The translations under genes and the position numbers were made by a program. Shown here one piece after another: positions 8,468-17,186 of a stretch of DNA of 64,000 nucleotides. This DNA comes from Pseudomonas petrae (GTDB taxonomy: Bacteria > Pseudomonadota > Gammaproteobacteria > Pseudomonadales > Pseudomonadaceae): contig NZ_JAKJXE010000011.1 in the NCBI RefSeq assembly GCF_021728295.1, forward strand, positions 1 through 64,000, in the 5' to 3' direction. A model generated the notes under the pieces. That model did not search any database. It saw nothing but the letters and a program-made list of their open reading frames with translations, and was not told the origin of the DNA. Numbering within the stretch: the stretch's first letter is position 1; each line of letters starts with the position of its first letter.

Positions 8468-9805
8468 ATGTCCATGACTCCCCGTGAAATCGTCCACGAA
8501 CTCAATCGCCATATCATCGGCCAGGACGATGCCAAACGCGCCGTCGCCATCGCGTTGCGTAACCGCTGGCGCCGGATGCAGCTGCCTGAAGAGCTGCGCG
8601 TTGAAGTCACCCCCAAGAACATCCTGATGATCGGCCCGACCGGCGTCGGTAAAACCGAAATCGCCCGTCGTCTGGCCAAGCTCGCCAACGCGCCGTTCAT
8701 CAAGGTCGAAGCGACCAAGTTCACCGAAGTCGGCTATGTAGGCCGCGATGTCGAGTCGATCATCCGTGATCTGGCCGACGCTGCGATGAAGCTGCTGCGT
8801 GAACAGGAAATCACCAAGGTTCGCCATCGCGCCGAGGACGCTGCCGAAGACCGCATTCTCGACGCCCTGCTTCCACCGGCACGCGCAGGCTTCAACGAAG
8901 ACGCGACGTCTGGCAGCGATTCCAACACCCGTCAGCTGTTCCGCAAGCGTCTGCGCGAAGGTCAGCTGGATGACAAGGAAATCGAGATTGAGGTCGCTGA
9001 AATGGGCGGCGTCGATATTTCCGCGCCGCCGGGCATGGAAGAGATGACCAACCAGCTGCAGAGCCTGTTTGCCAACATGGGCAAGGGCAAGAAAAAGAGC
9101 CGCAAGCTGAAAGTCAAAGACGCGCTGAAGATGGTTCGCGATGAAGAAGCGGGCCGTCTGGTCAACGATGAAGAGCTGAAAGCCAAGGCGCTGGAAGCGG
9201 TTGAACAGCACGGCATCGTGTTCATCGACGAGATCGACAAAGTGGCCAAGCGCGGCAACGTTGGCGGCGCCGATGTGTCCCGCGAAGGCGTGCAACGCGA
9301 CCTGCTGCCGCTGATCGAAGGCTGCACCGTTAACACCAAGCTGGGCATGGTCAAGACCGATCACATCCTGTTCATCGCTTCCGGTGCGTTTCACCTGAGC
9401 AAGCCAAGCGATCTGGTGCCTGAGCTGCAGGGTCGTCTGCCGATTCGCGTCGAGCTGAAAGCGCTGAGCCCGCAGGATTTCGAACGCATCCTGACCGAGC
9501 CCCATGCGTCGCTGACCGAGCAGTACCGAGAGTTGTTGAAGACCGAAGGCCTGAACATCGCGTTCCTGCCGGATGGCATCAAGCGTCTGGCCGAGATCGC
9601 CTGGCAGGTCAACGAGAAGACCGAGAACATCGGTGCGCGTCGCTTGCACACGCTGCTTGAGCGGTTGCTGGAAGAGGTTTCTTTCAGTGCCGGTGACCTG
9701 GCGGGCGCGCAGGACGGCGGGACGATTCAGATCGACGCTGCATACGTGAACAGTCACTTGGGTGAGCTGGCGGAAGACGAAGATCTGTCGCGGTACATCC
9801 TCTAA
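8468..9805 (+). CDS. hslU: ATP-dependent protease ATPase subunit HslU
   Basis: AAA+ unfoldase that feeds substrates into HslV. The protein is 445 residues from the ATG at 8468 (MSMTPREIV, the conserved start). An in-frame TTG nine bases earlier is too close to the GAGGA ribosome site. Walker A GPTGVGKT lies at 56-63, Walker B VFIDEIDK at about 252-259, and the substrate-handling I domain between them (about 110-240) is rich in charged residues. The C-terminus DLSRYIL is the conserved tail that docks into HslV. Confidence 0.98.
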   Translation: MSMTPREIVHELNRHIIGQDDAKRAVAIALRNRWRRMQLPEELRVEVTPKNILMIGPTGVGKTEIARRLAKLANAPFIKVEATKFTEVGYVGRDVESIIRDLADAAMKLLREQEITKVRHRAEDAAEDRILDALLPPARAGFNEDATSGSDSNTRQLFRKRLREGQLDDKEIEIEVAEMGGVDISAPPGMEEMTNQLQSLFANMGKGKKKSRKLKVKDALKMVRDEEAGRLVNDEELKAKALEAVEQHGIVFIDEIDKVAKRGNVGGADVSREGVQRDLLPLIEGCTVNTKLGMVKTDHILFIASGAFHLSKPSDLVPELQGRLPIRVELKALSPQDFERILTEPHASLTEQYRELLKTEGLNIAFLPDGIKRLAEIAWQVNEKTENIGARRLHTLLERLLEEVSFSAGDLAGAQDGGTIQIDAAYVNSHLGELAEDEDLSRYIL

Positions 9806-9822
9806 CGCGCTGCACCCCGACT

Positions 9823-9911
9823 TGTAGGAGCCGGCTTGCTGGCGAACGCAACCTGTCAGGCGATCATCTGCGTCTGATACACCGCATTCGCCAGCAAGCC
9901 GGCGCCTACAG
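9823..9911. repeat. REP doublet, family B
   Basis: Inverted copies of a second REP type, with core GGAGCCGGCTTGCTGGCGAA, separated by about 40 bases. It follows hslU and differs from family A in having CCGGCTTGCTGG in place of GCGCTTGCCC. Confidence 0.88.
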
Positions 9912-10017
9912 GTCTTTGGCCTATGGATGTCTGTTGCAGCGTCAGGATGTCTGCCTTGCTGCAACATCGCGGCTAGCTATAGACCTACTTGCAACCACCG
10001 GTCAAGGCCTTACCCCA

Positions 10018-10395
10018 ATGTCGAGAATCCCCACCGCTATCCAGCTGCACAAAGCCTCGAAAGTCCTCAGCCTGAAATACGGACCGGATGAGGAATACCG
10101 CTTGCCGGCGGAATTTCTGCGTGTGCACTCGCCTTCGGCAGAGGTGCAGGGCCATGGCAATCCGATTCTGCAATTCGGCAAGCTGGGCGTCGGGCTCACC
10201 AAGGTGGAGCCCGCCGGCCAGTACGCGCTGAAGCTGACCTTTGACGACGGTCATGACAGCGGTTTGTTTACCTGGGAATACCTGGAGCAACTGGCGCAAC
10301 GCCAGGCGCAACTGTGGGAGGAGTATCTGGCCGAGCTCAAGGCCGCCGGCAAATCCCGCGACCCTTCCGAGCAAGTCATCAAGCTGATGCTTTAG
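10018..10395 (+). CDS. DUF971 (gamma-butyrobetaine-hydroxylase N-terminal-like) protein
   Basis: A 125-residue protein consisting almost wholly of the DUF971 fold (IQLHKASKVLSLKYGPDEEYRLPAEFLRVHSPSAE is recognisable near the start in segments). The domain occurs alone in bacteria, fused to hydroxylases in eukaryotes, and in Mrp/ApbC-type iron-sulfur carriers; the stand-alone function is not established. The ATG at 10018 is the start that fits the domain. In other Pseudomonas this gene sits directly before the phaC1-phaZ-phaC2 cluster, which is absent here. Confidence 0.8.
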   Translation: MSRIPTAIQLHKASKVLSLKYGPDEEYRLPAEFLRVHSPSAEVQGHGNPILQFGKLGVGLTKVEPAGQYALKLTFDDGHDSGLFTWEYLEQLAQRQAQLWEEYLAELKAAGKSRDPSEQVIKLML

Positions 10396-10444
10396 CCCTT
10401 CGCCGTGGCTGAACAGCAGATCTCCGACCGCGGACACCACCCAC

Positions 10445-10533
10445 TGTAGGAGCGCGCTTGCCCGCGAACGCATCCTGACTGATGGCGACTCTTAACATGA
10501 CACTCCGCGATCGCGGGCAAGCGCGCTCCTACA
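10445..10533. repeat. REP doublet, family A
   Basis: Inverted family A cores about 45 bases apart. It lies between the convergent DUF971 gene and the polyhydroxyalkanoate-system gene, where the pha cluster would be expected. Confidence 0.9.
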
Positions 10534-10584
10534 GGTCTTTCCACGCCAGAATGGCTCTGGCCGAAGAACGGGGCCTTAGGTCAA

Positions 10585-10863
10585 TCAGGCGGTCAACACT
10601 TTGTCCAACTGCCGTTCAACTTCCGACTGAATCGAACCGCTCATGGCGGAGAGGAAGAAGTTGAGGTCGATAGTCACCCGCACCCACTCATCCTCGACCG
10701 CGACAGTACCCTTGGCGCCCTTGCCTTCCAGGGCCACGGTGTCACCTGTCCACTCATGCTCGATGCCATACTTGTCGGACAGTTTCTGCAGCATGATCTC
10801 AGCCTTCTCGCGGGCCTTTTCCTTTCCCAGCGTGTGCTGGCGTTCCACGGTAATTCTGGCCAC
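10585..10863 (-). CDS. Polyhydroxyalkanoic acid system family protein (PHA_gran_rgn type)
   Basis: A 92-residue acidic/basic protein with the pattern of the PHA granule-region family (ITVERQHTLGKEKAREKAE, then TDVAL-like and VTIDLNFFLSAM, ending QLDKVLTA). Members are encoded next to mcl-polyhydroxyalkanoate genes, but a biochemical role is not established. Here no phaC, phaZ, phaD, phaF or phaI accompanies it. It is convergent with the DUF971 gene and divergent from ubiE. Confidence 0.75.
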   Translation of the reverse strand: MARITVERQHTLGKEKAREKAEIMLQKLSDKYGIEHEWTGDTVALEGKGAKGTVAVEDEWVRVTIDLNFFLSAMSGSIQSEVERQLDKVLTA

Positions 10864-11004
10864 TGACGGGCTCCTGCTTCGGCTTAAATCGTCGGCGCAC
10901 TATACCAGCGGCCCGGATCGAAGAAACTGTTGGCCGTGAGCCTTGTCAAGACAAAGCCAGCCCCGACGATTAGAATGGCGCCACTTTATTCCGGTGACAG
11001 CGAT

Positions 11005-11775
11005 ATGAATGATCCGCGCAAAGGCAGCGATGCCGAACCCATCACCCACTTCGGTTACAAAAACGTACCGGAAAGCCAGAAGGCCGAGAAAGTCGCCGAG
11101 GTATTTCACTCCGTCGCGGCCAAATATGACCTGATGAACGACGTACTGTCCGGCGGCATGCATCGGCTCTGGAAGCGCTTCACCATCGAACTGTCCGGCG
11201 TTCGCAGCGGCAACCGCGTGCTCGACATCGCGGGCGGCACCGGTGATCTGGCGAAGAAGTTTTCCCATCTTGTCGGCCCGACCGGCGAAGTCGTACTGGC
11301 TGACATCAACGCTTCGATGCTCAAGGTCGGTCGTGACCGTCTGCTGGATCGCGGCGTGGCCGGCAACATCAAGTTCGTCCAGGCCGACGCTGAAAAGCTG
11401 CCGTTCCCTGACAACTACTTCGACTGCGTGACCATCGCCTTCGGCCTGCGCAACGTGACGCACAAGGAAGACGCCATCCGCTCCATGCTGCGCGTGCTCA
11501 AGCCCGGTGGTCGTTTGCTGGTGCTGGAATTTTCCAAGCCAACCAGCAAAGTCATGTCCAAGATCTACGACGCCTACTCGTTTGCTTTCATGCCGCTGGC
11601 CGGCAAGCTGATCACCAACGATTCGGAAAGCTACCGCTACCTGGCAGAGTCGATCCGCATGCACCCCGACCAGGAAACCCTGAAATCGATGATGGTCCAG
11701 GCCGGTTTCGACCGCGTGACCTACCACAACATGACGTCCGGCATCGTCGCGCTGCACCGGGGCATCAAGCCCTGA
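11005..11775 (+). CDS. ubiE: Ubiquinone/menaquinone C-methyltransferase
   Basis: SAM-dependent C-methylation of the demethylated quinone ring in ubiquinone biosynthesis. The start at 11005 gives 256 residues with the conserved beginning ITHFGYKNVPESQK, the UbiE signature about YDLMNDVLSGGMHRLWKR, SAM motif I LDIAGGTGD, and the second signature near RVLKPGGRLLVLEFSKP. Its stop overlaps the start of ubiJ by one base, so ubiE-ubiJ-ubiB form a tight operon supplying respiratory quinone. Confidence 0.96.
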   Translation: MNDPRKGSDAEPITHFGYKNVPESQKAEKVAEVFHSVAAKYDLMNDVLSGGMHRLWKRFTIELSGVRSGNRVLDIAGGTGDLAKKFSHLVGPTGEVVLADINASMLKVGRDRLLDRGVAGNIKFVQADAEKLPFPDNYFDCVTIAFGLRNVTHKEDAIRSMLRVLKPGGRLLVLEFSKPTSKVMSKIYDAYSFAFMPLAGKLITNDSESYRYLAESIRMHPDQETLKSMMVQAGFDRVTYHNMTSGIVALHRGIKP

Positions 11776-12398
11776 TGCTGATCAACGGCTTGCTCGCCAG
11801 TGCCGAGCACGGCATCAATCGCGTGCTGCGCATGGACAGCACCGCCTTGCCGCGCCTTGACCGGCTGAGCGGCAAGGTCATCGCGATCGAATGCACCCGC
11901 CCGGCGTTTCATCTGCACGTACTCCCCAGTGACGACGGCCTGATGCTGGCGGCGAACTGGGAAGGCGGCGCCGACGTTACCCTGCGGGCACCCGCTGCGA
12001 GCCTGATGCGCCTGGCGATGAGCAAAGACAAGAATGCCGTGCTGCACAGCCCGGAAGTCGAGCTGGACGGTGAAAGCGCCGTGCTGCTTGAGCTGGTGGG
12101 CGTGCTGCAGGATCTGGACCTCGACTGGGAATACGAGCTGCAACGCTGGCTCGGTCCCGTCGCCGCGCCCCTGATCGGTGGGCAGCTGCGCAATAGCGCG
12201 CGCTGGACCCGCGACAGCGCTGCCAGCCTCAGCCACAACCTGGCCGAATACCTGGCCGAAGAATCCCGCACGCTGGTCGGCAAACGCGAGGCCGAAGCCC
12301 GCTTCGCCGAACTGGATCAGACCAAACAAGACCTGGAACGCCTCGAAGCTCGCTTCGAGCGTCTGGCCCACTCCCTCACATCCAGCGATAACGCATGA
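11775..12398 (+). CDS. ubiJ: Ubiquinone biosynthesis accessory factor UbiJ (SCP2 domain)
   Basis: UbiJ is a soluble lipid-binding factor of the Ubi metabolon, thought to carry or present hydrophobic intermediates to the hydroxylases and methylases. The 207-residue protein has an N-terminal SCP2-like sterol-carrier fold (about 15-120) and a C-terminal region predicted to form a coiled coil (about 165-202, AEARFAELDQTKQDLERLE). It overlaps ubiE by one base and ubiB by four bases, indicating translational coupling. Confidence 0.92.
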   Translation: MLINGLLASAEHGINRVLRMDSTALPRLDRLSGKVIAIECTRPAFHLHVLPSDDGLMLAANWEGGADVTLRAPAASLMRLAMSKDKNAVLHSPEVELDGESAVLLELVGVLQDLDLDWEYELQRWLGPVAAPLIGGQLRNSARWTRDSAASLSHNLAEYLAEESRTLVGKREAEARFAELDQTKQDLERLEARFERLAHSLTSSDNA

Positions 12399-14014
12399 GC
12401 CTGCTTGCCGTCCGCCGCCTGTTTCGCATCCAGCGTGTCGTAATCCGTTACCGCCTCGATGATCTGTTGTTCGCCCTGCCACTGCCGTGGTGGCTGCTGG
12501 CCGTGCGCTTCGTGCTGCCGTGGCGCTGGCTTCCGCGGCGCAAGAACGAACTGAGCCGTGGCGCCCGTCTGCGTCTGGCGCTGCAGGACCTGGGGCCGAT
12601 TTTCATCAAGTTCGGGCAGTTGCTGTCCACCCGCCGCGACCTGCTGCCTGAAGACATCGCCGACGAGTTGATGAGGCTGCAGGATCGCGTGCCGCCGTTC
12701 GACTCCGCCAAAGCCATCGCGCTGATCGAATCGCAGCTGGGCGCGAAGATCAGCGAAGTCTTCAGCCGTTTCGACGTGGCCCCGCTGGCCTCGGCGTCTG
12801 TCGCTCAAGTCCACGCCGCACGCCTGAAAACAGGCGAAGAAGTGGTGGTGAAGGTGGTGCGGCCAGGCTTGAAGCCGATCATCGGTTCCGACCTTGCGTG
12901 GCTGTTCATCCTGGCGAAGATTGCCGAGCGGGTCTCCGCAGACGCGCGACTGCTGCATCCGGTGGCCGTCGTCGCCGATTACGAAAAAACCATTTACGAC
13001 GAACTCGACCTGTTGCGCGAGGCGGCCAACTCCAGCCAGCTGCGCCGCAACTTCGAAGGCTCGACGATGCTTTACGTGCCGCAGGTCTATTGGGACTGGT
13101 GCCGGCCGAAGGTGTTGGTCATGGAGCGCATCTACGGCGTGCAAGTGACCGATCTGGCGACCCTCGCCGATCAACGCACCGACATGAAGAAGCTGGCCGA
13201 GCGGGGTGTCGAGCTGTTCTTCACCCAGGTCTTCCGCGACAGCTTTTTCCACGCCGACATGCACCCCGGCAACATTTTCGTCAGCACGGTCACGCCGTGG
13301 GATCCGCAGTACATTGCTATTGACTGCGGCATCGTCGGCAGCCTGACCCCTGAGGATCAGGACTATCTGGCGCGCAACCTGTTTGCTTTCTTCAAGCGTG
13401 ATTATCGCCGCGTTGCACAGCTGCACATCGACTCGGGCTGGGTGCCGGCCGAGACCAAGCTGAATGAGTTCGAAGCGGCCATCCGTACGGTGTGCGAACC
13501 TATTTTCGAGAAGCCGCTGAAAGACATTTCCTTTGGCCAGGTGCTGATGCGCCTGTTTCAGACCGCTCGCCGCTTCAACATGGAAGTGCAGCCGCAACTG
13601 GTGCTGCTGCAAAAGACGCTGCTCAACATCGAAGGCCTGGGCCGTCAGCTGTATCCGGAGCTGGATCTCTGGGCGACGGCGCAGCCGTTCCTCGAACGCT
13701 GGATGCGCGAACGCGTCAGCCCGAAAACCCTGCTCGGCAATCTGCAGTCCCAGGTCGAACAGATTCCGCATCTGGCCAACATGACCCGGGATTTGCTCGA
13801 ACGTCTGTCGCAGCCCCATCGCCACGATCCGCCCCCGCCCTATCGGCGCGATGGCGATCATTGGGCCCTGCGCTTGCTCGGCGCTGGCTTGCTGGCCGGC
13901 GGCGTACTGTTGGCGATCACCCATACCCAGACCGGCGAAGCGCTGAACACCCTGAGTGCCTGGCCCGCCTTGCTGATGCTGGCGGCAGGTGTCTATCTGG
14001 TCGTTCGCCGATAG
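12395..14014 (+). CDS. ubiB: UbiB kinase-like ATPase for ubiquinone biosynthesis
   Basis: Atypical protein-kinase-like ATPase of the ABC1/COQ8 family needed for ubiquinone production. The 539-residue protein has the diagnostic KxGQ motif (FIKFGQLLSTRRDLLP, about 69-84), the alanine-rich loop (PLASASVAQVHAA) replacing the kinase glycine loop, catalytic elements HADMHPGN and AIDCGIVG, and two C-terminal membrane helices (about 487-537) that anchor it in the inner membrane. It overlaps ubiJ by ATGA. The C-terminus is followed 56 bases later by hisI. Confidence 0.96.
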   Translation: MSLLAVRRLFRIQRVVIRYRLDDLLFALPLPWWLLAVRFVLPWRWLPRRKNELSRGARLRLALQDLGPIFIKFGQLLSTRRDLLPEDIADELMRLQDRVPPFDSAKAIALIESQLGAKISEVFSRFDVAPLASASVAQVHAARLKTGEEVVVKVVRPGLKPIIGSDLAWLFILAKIAERVSADARLLHPVAVVADYEKTIYDELDLLREAANSSQLRRNFEGSTMLYVPQVYWDWCRPKVLVMERIYGVQVTDLATLADQRTDMKKLAERGVELFFTQVFRDSFFHADMHPGNIFVSTVTPWDPQYIAIDCGIVGSLTPEDQDYLARNLFAFFKRDYRRVAQLHIDSGWVPAETKLNEFEAAIRTVCEPIFEKPLKDISFGQVLMRLFQTARRFNMEVQPQLVLLQKTLLNIEGLGRQLYPELDLWATAQPFLERWMRERVSPKTLLGNLQSQVEQIPHLANMTRDLLERLSQPHRHDPPPPYRRDGDHWALRLLGAGLLAGGVLLAITHTQTGEALNTLSAWPALLMLAAGVYLVVRR

Positions 14015-14070
14015 CCATCAGCGTGAGCCGCTGGCACACTAACCCTCCCCTGGAGCGGCCGGAGCCGACG

Positions 14071-14463
14071 ATGAAAGACTGGCTGGACGAGATTAAGTGG
14101 GACAAGGACGGTCTGGTTCCCGCCATTGCGCAGGATCACAAGACCGGTCGCGTGCTGATGATGGCCTGGATGAACCGCGAAGCCTTGAGCCTGACTGCCA
14201 GCGAACAGCGCGCTATCTATTGGTCACGTTCACGTGGCAAGTTGTGGCGAAAGGGCGAAGAATCGGGCCACGTGCAGAAGCTTCATGAACTGCGCCTGGA
14301 CTGTGATGCCGACGTCATTATCCTGATGGTCGAGCAAATCGGCGGAATCGCTTGCCATACCGGCCGCGAGAGCTGCTTCTACCGCGTCTTTGACGACGCC
14401 GGCTGGAAGACCGTGGACCCGGTGCTCAAAGACCCGGATGCCATTTACCAAGCAGGACACTGA
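14071..14463 (+). CDS. hisI: Phosphoribosyl-AMP cyclohydrolase
   Basis: Third step of histidine biosynthesis: hydrolytic opening of the adenine ring of PR-AMP. It is 130 residues from the ATG at 14071. The zinc/magnesium site is visible as DCDAD (about 84-88), with the conserved C-terminal cysteines in GGIACHTGRESCFYR. In this genus HisI and HisE are separate proteins encoded next to each other. HisE begins two bases after this stop, so the pair is co-translated. Confidence 0.97.
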   Translation: MKDWLDEIKWDKDGLVPAIAQDHKTGRVLMMAWMNREALSLTASEQRAIYWSRSRGKLWRKGEESGHVQKLHELRLDCDADVIILMVEQIGGIACHTGRESCFYRVFDDAGWKTVDPVLKDPDAIYQAGH

Positions 14464-14465
14464 AC

Positions 14466-14798
14466 ATGACTGATACCTTGTCACGCCTTGCCGAGGTGCT
14501 TGAATCACGCAAGGGCGCGGCTGCCGACTCGTCTTATGTCGCCAGCCTCTATCACAAGGGATTGAACAAGATTCTGGAGAAGGTCGGCGAAGAGTCGGTC
14601 GAAACCATAATCGCTGCCAAGGACGCTGCCATCAGCGGTGACTGCAGTGATGTCGTCTACGAAACCGCCGACTTGTGGTTCCACAGCATGGTGATGCTCG
14701 CCCAACTGGGCCAACACCCGCAAGCCGTGCTCGATGAGCTGGACCGCCGTTTCGGCCTGTCCGGCCACGCCGAGAAGGCGTCTCGCTCGGCGGAATAA
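14466..14798 (+). CDS. hisE: Phosphoribosyl-ATP diphosphatase
   Basis: Second step of histidine biosynthesis, removing pyrophosphate from PR-ATP. The 110-residue all-alpha MazG-like protein has the acidic metal-binding helix KVGEESVETIIAAK and the following ETADLWFH. It acts just before HisI. The position between ubiB and tatA is the standard Pseudomonas arrangement and separates it from the other his genes. Confidence 0.96.
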   Translation: MTDTLSRLAEVLESRKGAAADSSYVASLYHKGLNKILEKVGEESVETIIAAKDAAISGDCSDVVYETADLWFHSMVMLAQLGQHPQAVLDELDRRFGLSGHAEKASRSAE

Positions 14799-14840
14799 AT
14801 ACATGGGCTGCGGCCCGAAATTTCTTGTGAGGAACGCGTC

Positions 14841-15125
14841 ATGGGCATTTTTGACTGGAAACACTGGATCGTCATTCTCGTGGTTGTCGTGCTGGTGTTC
14901 GGCACCAAGAAGCTCAAAAACCTGGGCACTGACGTGGGTGAGTCGATCAAGGGCTTTCGCAAGGCCATGAACGATGACGACAAACACCCGGAAGAGCCTC
15001 CGGTGCAGCCGCCGGTTCAGCCACAGCCGACCGCGCAGCCTGTTCCTCCGACTCCGCCGCTGCACCAGCCGCACACCATCGACGCTCAAGCGCAACGAGT
15101 CGAAGACCCCCTCCGCAAAGACTAG
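14841..15125 (+). CDS. tatA: Sec-independent translocase protein TatA
   Basis: Pore-forming subunit of the twin-arginine export system. The 94-residue protein has one N-terminal helix (about 8-21, HWIVILVVVVLVFG), the FGxKKLxxLG hinge, an amphipathic helix (to about 45) and a Pro/Gln-rich tail. It is first of tatABC. A GAGGA ribosome site (14829-14833) lies upstream of the ATG. Confidence 0.96.
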   Translation: MGIFDWKHWIVILVVVVLVFGTKKLKNLGTDVGESIKGFRKAMNDDDKHPEEPPVQPPVQPQPTAQPVPPTPPLHQPHTIDAQAQRVEDPLRKD

Positions 15126-15135
15126 GTCGTGACGC

Positions 15136-15684
15136 ATGTTTGGTATCAGCTTTTCTGAACTGCTGCTGGTCGGCCTCGTTGCCCTGCTGGTGCTGGGCCC
15201 CGAGCGTCTGCCGGGCGCAGCACGGACGGCCGGGCTCTGGATCGGCCGTCTGAAACGCAGCTTCAATGCGATCAAACAGGAAGTTGAGCGCGAAATCGGC
15301 GCTGACGAGATTCGGCGTCAGTTGCACAACGAGCATATTCTTTCGCTGGAAGAAGAGGCTCGCAAGATCATGCAGCCGCAACAACCGCCTGCTGCGCCTG
15401 TTACGCCAGCACCGGCTGAACCTGCTACCGAGACGCCGGTTTCGCCGGCCCCGGTATCGACAGCGCCGGTCATGGGTGCGGCCTCACCGGTCCAGAGCGC
15501 CGACATTGGCCCGGCCGCTCCGGCTGAAAGCGCGTCGGTCGCACCGCCGCCTGTTCATGTCGGGCCTGCTGCGCCCGCTGCACCTGAATCTGCACCCGCA
15601 CTTGCGCCGGTCATCACCCCTGCGACCGCGGTGCAACGTGCGCCTTCTGCCAACGATTCGTCACTGCCACCACGAGCCCCATGA
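15136..15684 (+). CDS. tatB: Sec-independent translocase protein TatB
   Basis: Receptor component that, with TatC, binds twin-arginine signal peptides. The 182-residue protein begins MFGISFSELLLVGLVALLVLGPERLP, which I give only as landmarks: the membrane helix with its conserved glutamate (about residue 8) and the GPxxLP hinge. An amphipathic helix follows to about residue 75. The remaining hundred residues are Pro/Ala/Val-rich low complexity, longer than in E. coli TatB. It overlaps tatC by four bases. Confidence 0.95.
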   Translation: MFGISFSELLLVGLVALLVLGPERLPGAARTAGLWIGRLKRSFNAIKQEVEREIGADEIRRQLHNEHILSLEEEARKIMQPQQPPAAPVTPAPAEPATETPVSPAPVSTAPVMGAASPVQSADIGPAAPAESASVAPPPVHVGPAAPAAPESAPALAPVITPATAVQRAPSANDSSLPPRAP

Positions 15685-16475
15685 GCGAAATTCCGGAAAA
15701 CGACCAGCAAATGCCGCTGGTCTCGCACCTGACAGAACTGCGCTCGCGCCTGCTGCGCTGCGTGCTGGCGATCTTCGTGATCTTCGGCGCGCTGTTCTAC
15801 TTCACACAGAAGATCTACACCTTCGTTTCTGCCCCGCTGCGCAAGTTTCTGCCTGACGGCGCCACGATGATCGCGACCGATGTGGCCTCGCCGTTCATCA
15901 CGCCGTTCAAGCTGACGATGATGGTGGCGCTGTTCCTGGCGATGCCGGTGATTCTGTATCAGATCTGGGGCTTCATCGCGCCCGGTCTGTACAAGCATGA
16001 AAAGCGCGTCGCCGTGCCGCTGCTGGTGTCGAGCATCATCCTGTTCTATGCCGGGATGGCGTTTGCCTACTTCCTGGTCTTCCCGCTGATTTTCCACTTC
16101 TTCGCCAGCGTCACCCCGGAGGGCGTGTCGATGATGACGGACATCGCCAGTTATCTGGATTTCGTCATGACGCTGTTCCTGGCGTTTGGCGTTGCGTTCG
16201 AGATCCCGGTGGCGGTTGTGCTGCTGGTGTGGATCGGCATCGTCGACGTCAAGTACCTGAAGAAGATTCGCCCGTACGTGGTGATCGGCTGCTTTGTGGT
16301 CGGCATGATCCTCACCCCGCCGGACATCTTTTCGCAGACCCTGCTGGCCGTGCCGATGTGGCTGCTGTTCGAGATCGGCGTGCTGTGCAGTTCGATGATC
16401 ACCAAACGCGGCGATCATGAAGACGACGAAAAAGCCGAAGACGAACAGAGCCAACCGCCAGCGACCCAGCCGTGA
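15681..16475 (+). CDS. tatC: Sec-independent translocase protein TatC
   Basis: Polytopic core of the Tat translocon. The 264-residue protein has six predicted membrane helices. The N-terminal HLTELRSRL motif and the conserved glutamate region after helix 2 to 3 (FIAPGLYKHEKR) recognise the signal peptide. The acidic, Gln-rich tail (HEDDEKAEDEQ) is cytoplasmic. It overlaps both tatB and rsmE by four bases, so tatABC-rsmE is a coupled operon. Confidence 0.97.
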   Translation: MSEIPENDQQMPLVSHLTELRSRLLRCVLAIFVIFGALFYFTQKIYTFVSAPLRKFLPDGATMIATDVASPFITPFKLTMMVALFLAMPVILYQIWGFIAPGLYKHEKRVAVPLLVSSIILFYAGMAFAYFLVFPLIFHFFASVTPEGVSMMTDIASYLDFVMTLFLAFGVAFEIPVAVVLLVWIGIVDVKYLKKIRPYVVIGCFVVGMILTPPDIFSQTLLAVPMWLLFEIGVLCSSMITKRGDHEDDEKAEDEQSQPPATQP

Positions 16476-17179
16476 ACCTGCTGTTGCTTGAGGAAGCCGA
16501 CTTCATCGCGGCGGACCGGGTTGTGCTGCGTGACCGGCGCCTCAAGCACATGCAGGAAGTGCATCGCAGCGAGGTCGGCGACAGCCTGCGGGTCGGCCGC
16601 GTGAACGGACTGCTGGGCAGTGCGCAACTGCTGCGGCTGGAGCCTCGGGAAGCCGAGCTTTCGGTGAGCTTCGAGCACGCCCCGCCGGCCAAACTGCCAC
16701 TGACGCTGATCCTCGCCCTGCCTCGTCCGAAGATGCTGCGCCGCGTGTTTCAGACCGTGGCTACGATGGGTGTGTCCAGAGTGATCCTGGTCAACAGTTA
16801 TCGCGTCGAAAAAAGCTTCTGGCAGACACCCTTTCTGGAGCCTGCGGCGATTCGCGAGCAGTTGATTCTCGGATTGGAGCAGGCCCGGGACAGCGTGCTG
16901 CCGGAGATCGTCATCGAAAAGCGCTTCAAGCCATTCGTTGAAGACCGCCTTCCCGCCATCGTGGAGGGGACGCTGGGTTTGGTCGGCCATCCGGGTGATT
17001 TCCCCGCCTGCCCGCGCGCGGTTGAACAGCCTGTCACCTTGGCCATCGGCCCTGAAGGTGGCTGGATTCCCTACGAAGTCGACCTGTTGCACGCGTCCGG
17101 CTTGAATCCGGTTCAACTGGGCGCACGGATCCTGCGCGTCGAGACCGCCGTGACCGCGCTGCTGGCCCGGTTGTTCTGA
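16472..17179 (+). CDS. rsmE: 16S rRNA m3U1498 methyltransferase
   Basis: SPOUT-family methyltransferase for N3 of U1498 in 16S rRNA. The 235-residue protein has an N-terminal PUA-like domain (VLRDRRLKHMQEVHR) and the knotted SAM-binding C-terminal domain with IGPEGGW and LGARILRVETAV. It overlaps tatC by ATGA and GTGA-type junctions and begins at GTG (16472). It is the last gene before the duplicated repeat region. Confidence 0.95.
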   Translation: MNLLLLEEADFIAADRVVLRDRRLKHMQEVHRSEVGDSLRVGRVNGLLGSAQLLRLEPREAELSVSFEHAPPAKLPLTLILALPRPKMLRRVFQTVATMGVSRVILVNSYRVEKSFWQTPFLEPAAIREQLILGLEQARDSVLPEIVIEKRFKPFVEDRLPAIVEGTLGLVGHPGDFPACPRAVEQPVTLAIGPEGGWIPYEVDLLHASGLNPVQLGARILRVETAVTALLARLF

Positions 17180-17186
17180 GGCTGCA

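Noticed and set aside
13492..14463. Possible fusion of a long N-terminal extension to HisI
   Set aside because: The upstream part is out-of-frame ubiB sequence. HisI has a normal start at 14071 with the family length.
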